Under the pieces are notes generated by a model. That model did not search any database. It was not told the origin of the DNA and saw only the letters and a program-made list of their open reading frames with translations. The translations under genes were made by a program, and so were the position numbers. A stretch of 64,000 nt of DNA from Ardenticatenaceae bacterium. Its GTDB lineage: Bacteria > Chloroflexota > Anaerolineae > Promineifilales > Promineifilaceae. Of this stretch, positions 1 to 8,870 are shown in pieces. The stretch spans positions 167,758 through 231,757 of the forward strand of contig JACKCB010000005.1 of NCBI GenBank assembly GCA_020634235.1, written 5' to 3'. How positions within the stretch are numbered: the stretch's first letter is position 1; the number at the start of each line of letters is the position of its first letter.

Positions 1-291
1 CAGCACCGTCAGCGTCTCTGCCGCCGCGATTTGCGCCGCCAGTTCCGGGGTCAGTTTCTCCTGCCCAACAATTGTGGCCAGGATGGTGGCCCGGCGCTCG
101 TCCAGGGCGCGCAGCCGGGCCAGCCAGTCGGCCGCCTGGCGCAGCGCTTCCTCATCCAGCCCGCCGGTTGCTTCCTGGCGATAACGAGCCACAAAGGGGA
201 TGGTGTTTCCCCCGTCGAGCAGTTCAATGGCTGCCGCCACCTGTTTGGGGCGCAGCTTGAGTTCATGGGCGATCTTTTCTTCGTAGCGCAT
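1..291 (-). CDS. tex: Tex-like transcription accessory protein, N-terminal fragment
   Basis: This is the first 97 codons of a gene that runs off the left edge. The start is the ATG at 291 on the minus strand. The translation begins MRYEEKIAHELKLRP and carries NTIPFVARYRQEATGGLDE, the conserved N-terminal signature of Tex proteins (S1-domain RNA-binding proteins with an N-terminal helical region and a YqgF-like domain). Tex binds nucleic acid and affects transcription or tolerance to stress. Only the N-terminal helical domain is visible, so the S1 and YqgF domains cannot be checked. It is downstream of the mrp operon on the same strand, 44 bp after mnhG, and may be its own unit. Confidence 0.85.
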   Translation of the reverse strand, partial: MRYEEKIAHELKLRPKQVAAAIELLDGGNTIPFVARYRQEATGGLDEEALRQAADWLARLRALDERRATILATIVGQEKLTPELAAQIAAAETLTVL

Positions 292-335
292 GGTGGGGAT
301 TATAGCCCATGACGCCGGAGAAGCTGCATGGGCGA

Positions 336-710
336 TTATTCAAGCGGTGGCGGAGTCCCGGCCGGGGTGTTCTCCGTTATAGGCGGCGACACCGCCGCCA
401 GATCATCCCGCAGCCCCCTTTTCATGGGCACCCCCACCCGGTAAGCGGCCGAAGCAATGGCGTGCGTCGTCACCGGGCCAGCCACCAACAAGAACAGGAT
501 GAGCACCACGCTCTCCAGCAAGCTCACCGGCGAACTGGCCGCCGCGGCCACCAGCAGCAGCACCACCCCAAAAACGCCCACCTTGCCGGCCGCGTGCAGC
601 CGGGAATAGACATCGGGCATCCGCACAAGGCCCAATACGCCCACCACCGAAAAAAGCGTCCCCACCACCACCGCCACAATCGCGACCAACTGCAAAATCG
701 TCGTCACCAT
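336..710 (-). CDS. mnhG: Na+/H+ antiporter subunit G (MrpG/MnhG)
   Basis: A 124-residue membrane protein with three hydrophobic segments and the PhaG/MnhG pattern GVLGLVRMPDVYSRLHAAGK near residues 24-43. It is the last gene of the AB-C-D-E-F-G operon. MrpG is a small accessory subunit needed for assembly of the cation/proton antiporter in the plasma membrane. The C-terminal 30 residues are Pro/Thr rich and contain the encoded decamer palindrome CCCGGCCGGG, so the tail may be an insertion of that repeat rather than a functional part. Confidence 0.92.
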   Translation of the reverse strand: MVTTILQLVAIVAVVVGTLFSVVGVLGLVRMPDVYSRLHAAGKVGVFGVVLLLVAAAASSPVSLLESVVLILFLLVAGPVTTHAIASAAYRVGVPMKRGLRDDLAAVSPPITENTPAGTPPPLE

Positions 711-739
711 CTATCTTATCTCCGTATGCAGGCGCACCA

Positions 740-1015
740 CTAGAACATCTGCTGATCGGCAATGTATTTGGCCAGGGCGATGGTGCCGACGAAGCTCAAC
801 GCCGCCAGGGCCAGGGCCACATCAATGTACAGGCGGGACTGCTCAATCTGGGCCATAAGCACCAGAATTGCCAGCACCAACGTGGCCATCAGGTCTAACC
901 CAATCAGCCGGTCCGGCGCACTCTCGCCGCGCCACAAACGCCAGACACAAATGGCCGTCAGGACAATGTGTATCGCCAATGACGTAAAGAGGACAATTCG
1001 CAGAAGTTCAGCCAT
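740..1015 (-). CDS. mnhF: Na+/H+ antiporter subunit F (MrpF/MnhF)
   Basis: A 91-residue protein with three membrane segments. The motif ESAPDRLIGLDLMATLVLAI (about residues 31-50) is typical of MrpF. It sits between mnhE and mnhG in the conserved Mrp order with short spacers (20 bp and 29 bp), so it is almost certainly co-transcribed. MrpF is an accessory membrane subunit of the Mrp complex. Length matches the family (about 90 residues). Confidence 0.93.
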   Translation of the reverse strand: MAELLRIVLFTSLAIHIVLTAICVWRLWRGESAPDRLIGLDLMATLVLAILVLMAQIEQSRLYIDVALALAALSFVGTIALAKYIADQQMF

Positions 1016-1035
1016 GCGCTTACCTTTCCGGTTAC

Positions 1036-1515
1036 CTATGCAAATATCTTAGTCAACATCGCCTCGCGCATCTTCTGCACGTTGGCTACCAGGTCGGTCG
1101 CCTGGCTGGCATCCAGGCAATGGGTATACATGGTGCCATCCTCGCCCACCTCCACTACCAGTTCGCCCGGTGTCAGCGAGATGGCGTGGGCGCTCAGGGC
1201 ACGGCCCAGCTCCGACTGGCAGTCGGTAGGGATGGCCACAATCCCCGGCCGGATAGGCAGCCTGGGGTCCAACACAATGCGCGCCACCTGCACCCCACTC
1301 ACAATCAGGTCGTAGGCCAGCACCAGCACGTAACGCAGCAGGGCCACCAGCGCCGCCGGCAGATTGCTTGGGTCTGCCAGCCCATCACCCGGCTGCACCA
1401 GCAGCGCTACCAGCAGCGCCACCAACAGCCCCAACAAGATATTGCCCCAGGCAAAATTGCCGGTCAGCGCCAGGTAGAGAAACAGACTGGGAATGATCAC
1501 TCGCAAATAGCGCAC
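1036..1515 (-). CDS. mnhE: Na+/H+ antiporter subunit E (MrpE/MnhE)
   Basis: A 159-residue membrane protein when started at the GTG at 1515, which has GGAGG at 1521-1525 and leaves 1 bp between it and the mnhD stop codon. A longer open frame upstream reads through mnhD and has no family similarity, so it was rejected. The sequence has N-terminal membrane helices followed by a soluble part with ISLTPGELVVEVGEDGTMYTH, the C-terminal MrpE signature. Role: structural subunit of the Mrp antiporter. Confidence 0.9.
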   Translation of the reverse strand: MRYLRVIIPSLFLYLALTGNFAWGNILLGLLVALLVALLVQPGDGLADPSNLPAALVALLRYVLVLAYDLIVSGVQVARIVLDPRLPIRPGIVAIPTDCQSELGRALSAHAISLTPGELVVEVGEDGTMYTHCLDASQATDLVANVQKMREAMLTKIFA

Positions 1516-1516
1516 G

Positions 1517-3022
1517 TTAGCCTCCAAGCACGGCCTGAATGTACCCGGCCGGGTTGCCCAACCAGGCGCTGGTATCACTGGCCAGGCGCACCAGCGGCTC
1601 GGCATAAACACCCAATACAACCACCAACAGCATCAACAAGGACGGGGCCAGGAGTTGGTCGCCCGCTTTCGGTTTCACCTCCCCGGCCGGGGGCTGCCAC
1701 CAGATACGCATGAAGGCCCGCATCGTGTACACCAGCGTCAAAACACTGCTCACCCCAATCAAAGCCAGCGCCAGCCACTGTTCCGCCCCAATGCCGCTCT
1801 CAAACAGCAGCAGCTTGCCAATAAAGCCATTGGTCGGCGGAATACCCGACAGCGCCAGGCTGCCCACAAAAAACAACAACGCCAACAGCACCGGCAGCGC
1901 CTTGCCCAACCCCGTCACCACCTCAAAAGCGGCCGTTTTCACCGGCGCGCGGCTGGCAATGGCCCCAGCCAGCATCAACATGCCCGCCTTTACCAGGCTG
2001 TGGTTAAAGGCAAACACAATGGCCGCCGCCAGGGCCAGGGGCGTGCCCCAACCCACGCCCACCAGGATGAAGCCCACCTGGGCCAGCGTGGAGTAAGCCA
2101 GCATACGCTTGGCGTTGTGCGTACCAATGGCCGACAACCCGCCGAAGATGATACCCACCACCCCCAACACCACCAGCACCGCCTGGATTGTCGGCGCCTG
2201 CGCCACAAACAACAGCGTCGTCATGCGCAAAAAACCATACACCCCCAGCTTCACCACCACCGAGGAAAGCATTGCGCTCACCGCCGTAGGGGCCGCAGTG
2301 TGGAAGTCGGGCTGCCAAAAGTGGAAGGGGAAAACGGCACTCTTAACCATGAAGGTGGCCATCAGCAAAGCCACCCCGGCCGGGAGCAAAGGCATATCCG
2401 GCTTGTCCGCAATCCGTGCCGCCAGGTCCGCCATATTCAGCGTACCATAGGAAACATACAGCACACCAACTGCCAGCAGCAAAAAGGCCGACGCCACCAG
2501 GCTCATATAAAAGTACTTGTACGCCGCCTCCGTGCCATACCGGTCATCCGAAATCGCGGTCAGCACCGTGCCTGAGATCACCACCAGCTCGGCAAACACA
2601 TACAGATTGAACAGGTCGCCGGTTAGAAACGCGCCGCTCAGGCCCGTGGCCAGCAGCAGGAAGAGCGGGTAGAAGCTCGGATAGCGAATGCAGCGATCCT
2701 TAGCCCCCAACGCATAAAGCAGCCCCAAAAACAGCACCAACTGGCTCATCAGCAGCAGCGTCACCGCCAGCAAATCGGCCACCAGCACAATACCATACGG
2801 CACCGGCCAGTCACCGGCCAGGTACACCAACGGCGTCTCTGCCTGCCAGACGGTAGCCAGCAGCAGCACAGACGACAGCAGCGACAGGCCCATCACTCCC
2901 AGGGAAAACCAGCCCTGGCTGCGTTGCCAGCGGCGCAAAAACCAGGCCACCATGGCCCCGGTCAGCGGCAATATCACCGGCAGTATCGGTAGAATCTCGG
3001 TTAAAACCTCGTTCATCATCAC
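1517..3022 (-). CDS. mnhD: Na+/H+ antiporter subunit D (MrpD/MnhD), proton-translocating NuoN-like
   Basis: A 501-residue polytopic protein of the proton-conducting quinone oxidoreductase family (NuoL/M/N-like). The core contains LFNLYVFAELVVISGTVLTA (near residue 130) and PFHFWQPDFHTAAPTAVSAM (near residue 230), both typical of MrpD, which is one of the two subunits believed to translocate protons. Length is as expected (about 500). Its stop codon lies 1 bp from the mnhE start, and it follows mnhC after 28 bp. Three consecutive Met codons at the start make the exact first residue uncertain by two codons. Confidence 0.95.
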   Translation of the reverse strand: MMMNEVLTEILPILPVILPLTGAMVAWFLRRWQRSQGWFSLGVMGLSLLSSVLLLATVWQAETPLVYLAGDWPVPYGIVLVADLLAVTLLLMSQLVLFLGLLYALGAKDRCIRYPSFYPLFLLLATGLSGAFLTGDLFNLYVFAELVVISGTVLTAISDDRYGTEAAYKYFYMSLVASAFLLLAVGVLYVSYGTLNMADLAARIADKPDMPLLPAGVALLMATFMVKSAVFPFHFWQPDFHTAAPTAVSAMLSSVVVKLGVYGFLRMTTLLFVAQAPTIQAVLVVLGVVGIIFGGLSAIGTHNAKRMLAYSTLAQVGFILVGVGWGTPLALAAAIVFAFNHSLVKAGMLMLAGAIASRAPVKTAAFEVVTGLGKALPVLLALLFFVGSLALSGIPPTNGFIGKLLLFESGIGAEQWLALALIGVSSVLTLVYTMRAFMRIWWQPPAGEVKPKAGDQLLAPSLLMLLVVVLGVYAEPLVRLASDTSAWLGNPAGYIQAVLGG

Positions 3023-3050
3023 AATTCCATCCCGGCCGGGACCGGTCCCG

Positions 3051-3383
3051 CTAATGCTTTAGCCCATCAATCTCGTCCATGTCGCTGGTCTGGTAGCGGC
3101 TGGAAATAATGTACAACATCGCCAACACAAACGCCGTCCCGCCCATGCTAATAACAATCGCCGTGAGGATGAGCGCCTGAGGCAGCGCGTCGGCGCGCGT
3201 CCCCACGGCGTTGGCATAGGCCGGGGCCTGCCCACTGAACGCGCCAATGCTGAGCAAAAACAGATTAATGGCGCTGCTCATGATGATCAGGCCAATGACC
3301 GACCGGATGATGTTGCGGCGCAAAATCTGGAACACGCCAATCCCAAACAAGGCCCCCACCGCTAAGGCAGTCACGATTTCCAT
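3051..3383 (-). CDS. mnhC: Na+/H+ antiporter subunit C (MrpC/MnhC), NuoK-like
   Basis: A 110-residue NuoK-like protein with three membrane helices. Features include IRSVIGLIIMSSAINLFLLS (about residues 29-48) and DALPQALILTAIVISMGGTA, the classic MrpC motif. The start at 3383 overlaps the end of the upstream AB fusion gene by 13 bp, which implies translational coupling. MrpC is part of the membrane arm-like core of the antiporter. Confidence 0.95.
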   Translation of the reverse strand: MEIVTALAVGALFGIGVFQILRRNIIRSVIGLIIMSSAINLFLLSIGAFSGQAPAYANAVGTRADALPQALILTAIVISMGGTAFVLAMLYIISSRYQTSDMDEIDGLKH

Positions 3384-6300
3384 AAGTCACCCTCACGCTG
3401 CGGCATCCCCGGCCGGGGACCAACCCCCTGCGCCACCCCATTACCGGCATAATCGTCGGCCACCTGGCCCGCCGTCTGCCCAATTTCCGCCACCCGCGCC
3501 TCACTCTCCACATCCCGGTCACCGGGATGCCCCAACGTATTCAAGATAAAGGCCATGCTGCCCAATACCGTCAGGCATATGGCCACTTCAAAAATGAAGC
3601 CGTTGGTAATCGCAAAACCGGCCGGCAGCCGCAGTCCAAGCATCTCGCCGTAGTTCACTTCCGCCAGAAAACTGCCGTGGAAAAGCAAGCCACCCACGCC
3701 ATTCACAATGGCCAGCAGCATCCCAACCCCTAGCAGCGGGCCGCCACGCCACCAACGCAGCCGCTGCCGCACCTGGGCATAGCCAAAAACCACAAACCAA
3801 AACCCCACCGCCAGGCTAATGATCACCCCAGCCGTGAAGCCATCCCCCGGCCGGTCATGGCCATACATCATGTGCACCGCAGCAATAGAGAGCGCCAGGG
3901 GCAGCACCACGTACGCCAACGCCCGTAAGAAAGAAGAAGTTTGCGCGCCAGAAATGCCCAGCGTGCGCGGCCCGGCCGGGAGCGGCAGTTCCGTCACCTG
4001 TCGCCCGGAATCACCATGCAGCCGGGCCGCATAGCGCAGCAGCGTATACACCCCCAACCCCGCCGCGGCAAACACCCCAATCTCAAACAACGTGTCCAGG
4101 GCACGAAAATCAACGATGATCGCCCCCACAATGTCCGCCGCGCCGGTCAGCGGCTTGGCATTGGCCTCGTAATACGGCGTCACCACCGTCGTCCGTGCCC
4201 GGTATAACAGCGTCGCCAGGGTCAGCATCGCCACCACAATCCCACTGCCCGCCGCCACCAACCCATCGCGCCACAACCCGGCCGGGCTTTGCCGGAAGGT
4301 CAGCCCCTGCGCCCGCCGCCGCTGCGCCACCGGCAGCCGCGTCAGCGCCAGCACCAACACCACCGTGGACAAAATATCCACCACAATTTGCACCAGGGCC
4401 ACATCAGGGGCCGGCTTCAGGACCATCAGCAAAGCCACACTCAACCCCATCGCCCCCAGGGCCAGGATGGCATACAAGTCACGCCGCAGCAGCACACTGG
4501 CCAGGCCCGCCCCCACGGCCACCAGCAGCGCAAAAAGCTGCAGCACACCCAAGACCCCGTCCACACTCAGCGTCGGCGTCGTGCTGGCCCACTGGCTCGG
4601 CAGCACATAGCCGCCAAAGATGCCCATCAGCAAGAACATACCGCCCAAAATGACCACCAGATAGCGGCGCAGCCGGCCCGCCTGCAGCCGCAGCACCCAG
4701 GCCGCCGCGTGGTCCAATCCCGCCAACACGCCATCATACAGGGCGTTAAAGGTTAGCCCCGCACCCAGCGTCGCCTGCCAGGCTCGCACCCGCGCCCGGT
4801 AAAAATAAACCACAAACCCCAGCGAAATAGCCACGACCGACAGCAACAAAGGCACGTTTAAGCCGTTCCATAACGCCAGTGACACCTTCACCTTCTCCCC
4901 GCCATAAGCGTTGGTGGCCGCGTGGGCCAGGAACTCAGCCAGCCGCTGCGGTTCCGGGGACAGACCAATGAGCAGCGACAGGACAGCGGGGATGGCCGGG
5001 GCCAGCCACATCAGCCACGGCGCTTCATGAACACGAACATACGGGCCGCGCGCCCGGCCGGTGAAGGTATCCATCACCATTAGCCCCGACTGCGCCAGCA
5101 TAAACGCCCCGGTAAACACCGTCGCCGCCGCAAAAATCTGGGAAAACAGCGGCGGCACCGATTCATGCACCGCCGAGGCCAGCAGCGTCTCCTTGGCCAA
5201 AAAACCCAGCATCGGCGGCAGCCCAGCCATCGACAACCCGGCAATGACCGCCACCGCAAAGGTATAGGGCATCGCCCGGCGCAGCCCCCCCAGCCGGCGC
5301 AAGTCACGCGTGCCCACCTCGTGGTCCACAATGCCGGCCACCAAAAACAGGGCACTCTTGTACAGCGCGTGGGCCAGCACGCCAATAACCAGCGCCTTGA
5401 AGGCGATGGAGGTGTCCTGGCCAATCAACATCACCAACACCCCCAACTGGCTGATGGTGGAATAGGCCAGCAGCGCCTTGAGGTCATTCTGCTTCAGACC
5501 CAAATAAGCACCGGCCACCATCGTCACCAACCCCACCAGGCTGAGCAGCCAGAACCAGCCCTCCGTCTGCCCCAGGGCCGGGTTCATTCGCGCCAGCAGG
5601 TAGATACCCGCCTTCACCATCGTAGCCGAATGCAGGTACGCGCTGGCCGGCGTAGGGGCACTCATCGCCCCCGGCAGCCAGATGTGGGCCGGAAACTGGG
5701 CGCTCTTGGTAAATGCGCCCAAAGCAATCAGCCCCAGCATCACCGGATAAAGGGCGCTGCCGCGCAGCAGCGCACCCTGGCCGAGTATGTCACCCCACTG
5801 GGTGCTCCCGGCCACGTAGCTCACCATCAGCAGCCCCGCCAGCAGGGCAATGCCCCCACCGCCGGTAATGAACAGCGCCCGGAACGCGCCGCGCCGCGCC
5901 GCCTCATCTTTGTACTTGTAAGCCACCAGCAAGAACGAGGTAATGCTGGTGCCTTCCCAAAAGATAAAGAGGGTCAGCACGTCGCCAGCCATCACCAGCC
6001 CCAGCATTGACCCCATGAACAGCAGCAGGTAAGCCAGGAAGCGCCAGGCGCTGTTGTCGTCCTTGAAATATTGGCCGGTGTACAGGATGATGAGCGTGCC
6101 GATGCCGGTAACCAGAAAGGCGAACAAGGCCGCCAGGCTGTCGTAGTACAGCCCCAACTCCAGGCCGAGCGAGGGTATCCAACTGATCCGCCAGGTAAGC
6201 ACACTATCATCGCGGATCAGCCAGATGCGCTGCAGCACAAAGGCCAGCGCCCCGGCCGGGAACAGCGCCAACAGCGCACTGGCCTGGGTCAGCGTCAGCC

Positions 6301-6391
6301 GCCGGTTAAGAGCCGGCAGGCCATACAACCCGGCCAGCGCCGCACCGGCCAAAATCAGGAGTATCGGAAACCAGAGAATCGTATCTTCCAT
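3371..6391 (-). CDS. mnhA: Fused Na+/H+ antiporter subunits A and B (MrpAB)
   Basis: A 1006-residue polytopic protein. Residues about 1-500 are NuoL-like: DSLAALFAFLVTGIGTLIIL, FWEGTSITSFLLVAYKYKDE, and HSATMVKAGIYLLARMNPAL are MrpA hallmarks. Residues about 610-690 form the MrpA C-terminal/DUF4040 region (ending in VDILSTVVLVLALTRLP). Residues about 800-960 are a complete MrpB domain with YGHDRPGDGFTAGVIISLAV. A fused mrpA-mrpB gene is known from group 2 Mrp operons (PhaAB type). It is the first gene of the operon. Together the subunits exchange cytoplasmic Na+ or K+ for protons and so support pH and salt homeostasis. Confidence 0.95.
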   Translation of the reverse strand: MEDTILWFPILLILAGAALAGLYGLPALNRRLTLTQASALLALFPAGALAFVLQRIWLIRDDSVLTWRISWIPSLGLELGLYYDSLAALFAFLVTGIGTLIILYTGQYFKDDNSAWRFLAYLLLFMGSMLGLVMAGDVLTLFIFWEGTSITSFLLVAYKYKDEAARRGAFRALFITGGGGIALLAGLLMVSYVAGSTQWGDILGQGALLRGSALYPVMLGLIALGAFTKSAQFPAHIWLPGAMSAPTPASAYLHSATMVKAGIYLLARMNPALGQTEGWFWLLSLVGLVTMVAGAYLGLKQNDLKALLAYSTISQLGVLVMLIGQDTSIAFKALVIGVLAHALYKSALFLVAGIVDHEVGTRDLRRLGGLRRAMPYTFAVAVIAGLSMAGLPPMLGFLAKETLLASAVHESVPPLFSQIFAAATVFTGAFMLAQSGLMVMDTFTGRARGPYVRVHEAPWLMWLAPAIPAVLSLLIGLSPEPQRLAEFLAHAATNAYGGEKVKVSLALWNGLNVPLLLSVVAISLGFVVYFYRARVRAWQATLGAGLTFNALYDGVLAGLDHAAAWVLRLQAGRLRRYLVVILGGMFLLMGIFGGYVLPSQWASTTPTLSVDGVLGVLQLFALLVAVGAGLASVLLRRDLYAILALGAMGLSVALLMVLKPAPDVALVQIVVDILSTVVLVLALTRLPVAQRRRAQGLTFRQSPAGLWRDGLVAAGSGIVVAMLTLATLLYRARTTVVTPYYEANAKPLTGAADIVGAIIVDFRALDTLFEIGVFAAAGLGVYTLLRYAARLHGDSGRQVTELPLPAGPRTLGISGAQTSSFLRALAYVVLPLALSIAAVHMMYGHDRPGDGFTAGVIISLAVGFWFVVFGYAQVRQRLRWWRGGPLLGVGMLLAIVNGVGGLLFHGSFLAEVNYGEMLGLRLPAGFAITNGFIFEVAICLTVLGSMAFILNTLGHPGDRDVESEARVAEIGQTAGQVADDYAGNGVAQGVGPRPGMPQREGDLWKS

Positions 6392-6661
6392 AATGCACTC
6401 AGGCCAAACAGCCCCTGTTCAGCCTAACCTTGTCAAAACGCATTGGCCGTCGAATTCGGAGCACAACCAGACTTCACGACCCACCAGCACCGCCCCAATC
6501 GGGCAGCGCCACGCCAACCACTTGCGGGATGGAAGTACCGGCTAACCCTGCCGCCGCTCCCTGGCAGGGGCGCGCCGGGTTGTTTTTAGCACAGCCCACC
6601 AGGCATGTCAATCGCCGGGGGCGATTCTTACAGAGCTTTTACGCCGCTCCCCGGCCGGGTC
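6392..6661. other. Intergenic region upstream of the mrp operon
   Basis: About 270 bp without a convincing gene. On the minus strand there is a TTGACA hexamer (6436-6431) before the mnhA start at 6391, but no good -10 element at 16-18 bp, so a promoter is only suggested. Two CCCGGCCGGG palindromes lie at about 6650-6680, at the 3' end of the neighbouring hydrolase gene. Nothing else recognisable. Confidence 0.5.
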
Positions 6662-7648
6662 TCAATCCACCCCGGCCGGGAGCTGGGCCACAAAATCCGC
6701 CAACGCCGCCAGGAAAAAGTCCGGGCACTCCTCATGCGGCACATGGCCGCAGTTGGGCACCACCACCAACATCGCCCCCGGGATCTCACCCGCCAGCCGT
6801 TCACTCTCCGCCGTGGGCACAATACGGTCATCATCGCCGGTCATCACCAGCACCGGCGGGGCCAATTCAGCCACGCGCTGCGCCACATCCGACCATTGAC
6901 TGGTCGCCGTGAACTCCCACAGAGCCACATCCCAATTATTCGCCTGCAGCGGTTTGCGGTAACCGTCCCACGCCTCAGCCGTGAACTTGCTGGGATCGTG
7001 CCAGGCCAGGTCGCCAAAACGCTGTCCCCAACGTTCCAGGTTGCGCAGCAGCAGCGGCCCCACGCGGCGCAGTTGCGGCGTGCGCAGCAGCGGCTGCACA
7101 AACGGCGGCGCACCGCCGCTGGTGTAAATAGCCGCGTCCACCAGCACCAAAGCCTGCACCCGTTCCGGGTAAGCCAGGGCAAATTCGGCGGCCAACGTGC
7201 CCCCGGCCGAGTTACCCACCAGGATCGCCTGGGACACCCCCAGGGCATCCATGAAGCCGCGCGTCAGCTCCACCGCCGCCTGGCGGGTGTAGGGGTTGCC
7301 GTTGTCCCAATCATCGCGCATGGGGCGCTCGGTCAGGCCAAAGGCGGGGCGGTCGAAGGCGATCACCGTGCCCTGTTCGGCCAGCGGAGCCATCACTTCG
7401 CGCCAGGTGGAAGTATTGGCCAGGAAGCCATGCAGCAGCAAGTAAACAGGTTCACCGCTGCCCATCTGCTTGTAATGCACGTCAATGCCGTTCACCTCAA
7501 TAAAGAGGCTGTCGGGGTCGGCCAATTCGCGCTCCGGCCGGGTATCTTCCAGCGGCGACACCGGCACCAGCAGCGGGCCAAGCAGCAGCAGCACCAGCAG
7601 CAAACCCGCACCAATCAACAATATCCGGAAAAAACGATTCTTGAGCAT
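6662..7648 (-). CDS. Membrane-anchored alpha/beta hydrolase
   Basis: A 328-residue protein. Residues about 6-28 form one hydrophobic helix, likely a membrane anchor or uncleaved signal. The rest is an alpha/beta-hydrolase fold: oxyanion segment LLLHGFLANTSTWREV (near residue 73), nucleophile elbow VGNSAGG (Ser), acid in TGDDDRIVP, and catalytic His in CGHVPHEE. The substrate cannot be told from sequence. It lies 40 bp downstream of the AttH-like gene on the same strand and may be co-transcribed with the export cassette upstream. Confidence 0.88.
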   Translation of the reverse strand: MLKNRFFRILLIGAGLLLVLLLLGPLLVPVSPLEDTRPERELADPDSLFIEVNGIDVHYKQMGSGEPVYLLLHGFLANTSTWREVMAPLAEQGTVIAFDRPAFGLTERPMRDDWDNGNPYTRQAAVELTRGFMDALGVSQAILVGNSAGGTLAAEFALAYPERVQALVLVDAAIYTSGGAPPFVQPLLRTPQLRRVGPLLLRNLERWGQRFGDLAWHDPSKFTAEAWDGYRKPLQANNWDVALWEFTATSQWSDVAQRVAELAPPVLVMTGDDDRIVPTAESERLAGEIPGAMLVVVPNCGHVPHEECPDFFLAALADFVAQLPAGVD

Positions 7649-7688
7649 TCCTAACTCCTTCAGCAGCGTGTTACAAGCTCAATCAGGC

Positions 7689-8867
7689 TCAAATCTGTCC
7701 CTTCATGCTGTGCGCATACCCGGTCATCTCCACGTAGCCCTGGGCCGTAACCGGCCGGTCACCGATGGTGCCGCTAAACGTAACCGCGCCTTCCCAGTAA
7801 ACGGTGGAGACATTCAGCTCCTGGTTGGGCATTTGCGGCCGGCCACTCAGGGACAGCCCCAGGGCAGGGATGGTTAGCTGCCACCCGGCCGGGTATACCG
7901 CGCCGCTCTCCGGACTCTGCCAGGTATCCGTCACCACAAGCTGCCAGTCACCCAGCGCCAACGGCGTCAGCCGGCCATCGGGGGCCACGTAGGTACCGGC
8001 CGAAAACGGCTCCAGGCCGCCGGCCTCGTTGCGAATCTGGAACAACATCAACGCCCCGCCGTCATCCAACTGCAGCGAGAACCAATCCCAGCCAATCGCC
8101 CCGGCGCTCAGCGCGCTGGTGCTGTACTCATGGTCCTTCCAGCTCAGGCCGCGCACGGCCAACTGCTCCTGCCCCACGCGCACCGTCCCGCTGGTCGTCT
8201 GCTGCACCAACGAATAGTAATAGGAAGCGTTACCCGGCTCCGGCCCCTTGGGGCTGAGGCCGCCCTGACCGTGCAGCACCGGCGGCCGCGTCTGGGTCAG
8301 GGTCAGGTCGATGGCCGCATCGGCGGTTTGCGCCTGCAAACGCACTACACCGGGCGCAACCTCGGTGGCCGACCAATCCTCCAGCCAGACGTGGTACGGT
8401 TCGGCCTGGGCCCCGGCCAGCCCCGCCGCGCCGCGGCTGAAGCGTTCGGCCGGGTAAAAAGCCTGGTTGGCCACATCGCTCACGGTGAAGTGAGCCAGGT
8501 AGACCTGGTTGGTGCGCCAGGGATTGTCACCCGGCCGGGACTCCCCGGCCGGGGGCGGCGGGGTGAGCGCACGGCGGAAAAAGGTCAGTTGGTAACCAAA
8601 CGCCCGGCCATCATCGGCGGCCAGGTTGCCGGTATAGTACCACCACTCCGTCTGGTAATCATCGTGCGGCCCCAGGTCTTGCGGAAAACGAATGGCGTCA
8701 GGCTCCGTCGCCCGTGCGTAGCCGCGCAGGTCCTCACTGGCCGCCAACGGCTGCAAGGCCGCCGCGGCGGCCGGCGCCGGCTGCCGCGCCTGCTGCCGCC
8801 ACCACAGCAGCCCGGCCGCGGCCAGCACAAAAAGCAAAACCAACAAAATGCGTCGGGTCATGGTCAC
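7689..8867 (-). CDS. CrtC/AttH-like lipocalin-fold hydrolase domain protein
   Basis: A 392-residue protein with an N-terminal signal or anchor (about residues 5-25) followed by the CrtC-type (hydroxyneurosporene dehydratase/AttH) double lipocalin domain: DDYQTEWWYYTGNL, GYQLTFFRR, and VYLAHFTVSDV are diagnostic. In known AttEFGH-type ABC systems, the AttH protein is encoded with a LolD-like ATPase and FtsX-like permease, exactly as found here (next two genes). It probably acts outside the membrane on a lipid or hydrophobic ligand handled by the transporter. The stop is 3 bp from the permease gene's stop region, so the genes are nearly contiguous. A role in carotenoid hydration is less likely, as no carotenoid genes are near. 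Confidence 0.85.
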   Translation of the reverse strand: MTMTRRILLVLLFVLAAAGLLWWRQQARQPAPAAAAALQPLAASEDLRGYARATEPDAIRFPQDLGPHDDYQTEWWYYTGNLAADDGRAFGYQLTFFRRALTPPPPAGESRPGDNPWRTNQVYLAHFTVSDVANQAFYPAERFSRGAAGLAGAQAEPYHVWLEDWSATEVAPGVVRLQAQTADAAIDLTLTQTRPPVLHGQGGLSPKGPEPGNASYYYSLVQQTTSGTVRVGQEQLAVRGLSWKDHEYSTSALSAGAIGWDWFSLQLDDGGALMLFQIRNEAGGLEPFSAGTYVAPDGRLTPLALGDWQLVVTDTWQSPESGAVYPAGWQLTIPALGLSLSGRPQMPNQELNVSTVYWEGAVTFSGTIGDRPVTAQGYVEMTGYAHSMKGQI

Positions 8868-8870
8868 GGT

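Noticed and set aside
7689..8867. Carotenoid hydratase in a pigment pathway
   Set aside because: The CrtC-like fold is here part of an ABC cassette and no carotenoid genes are close.
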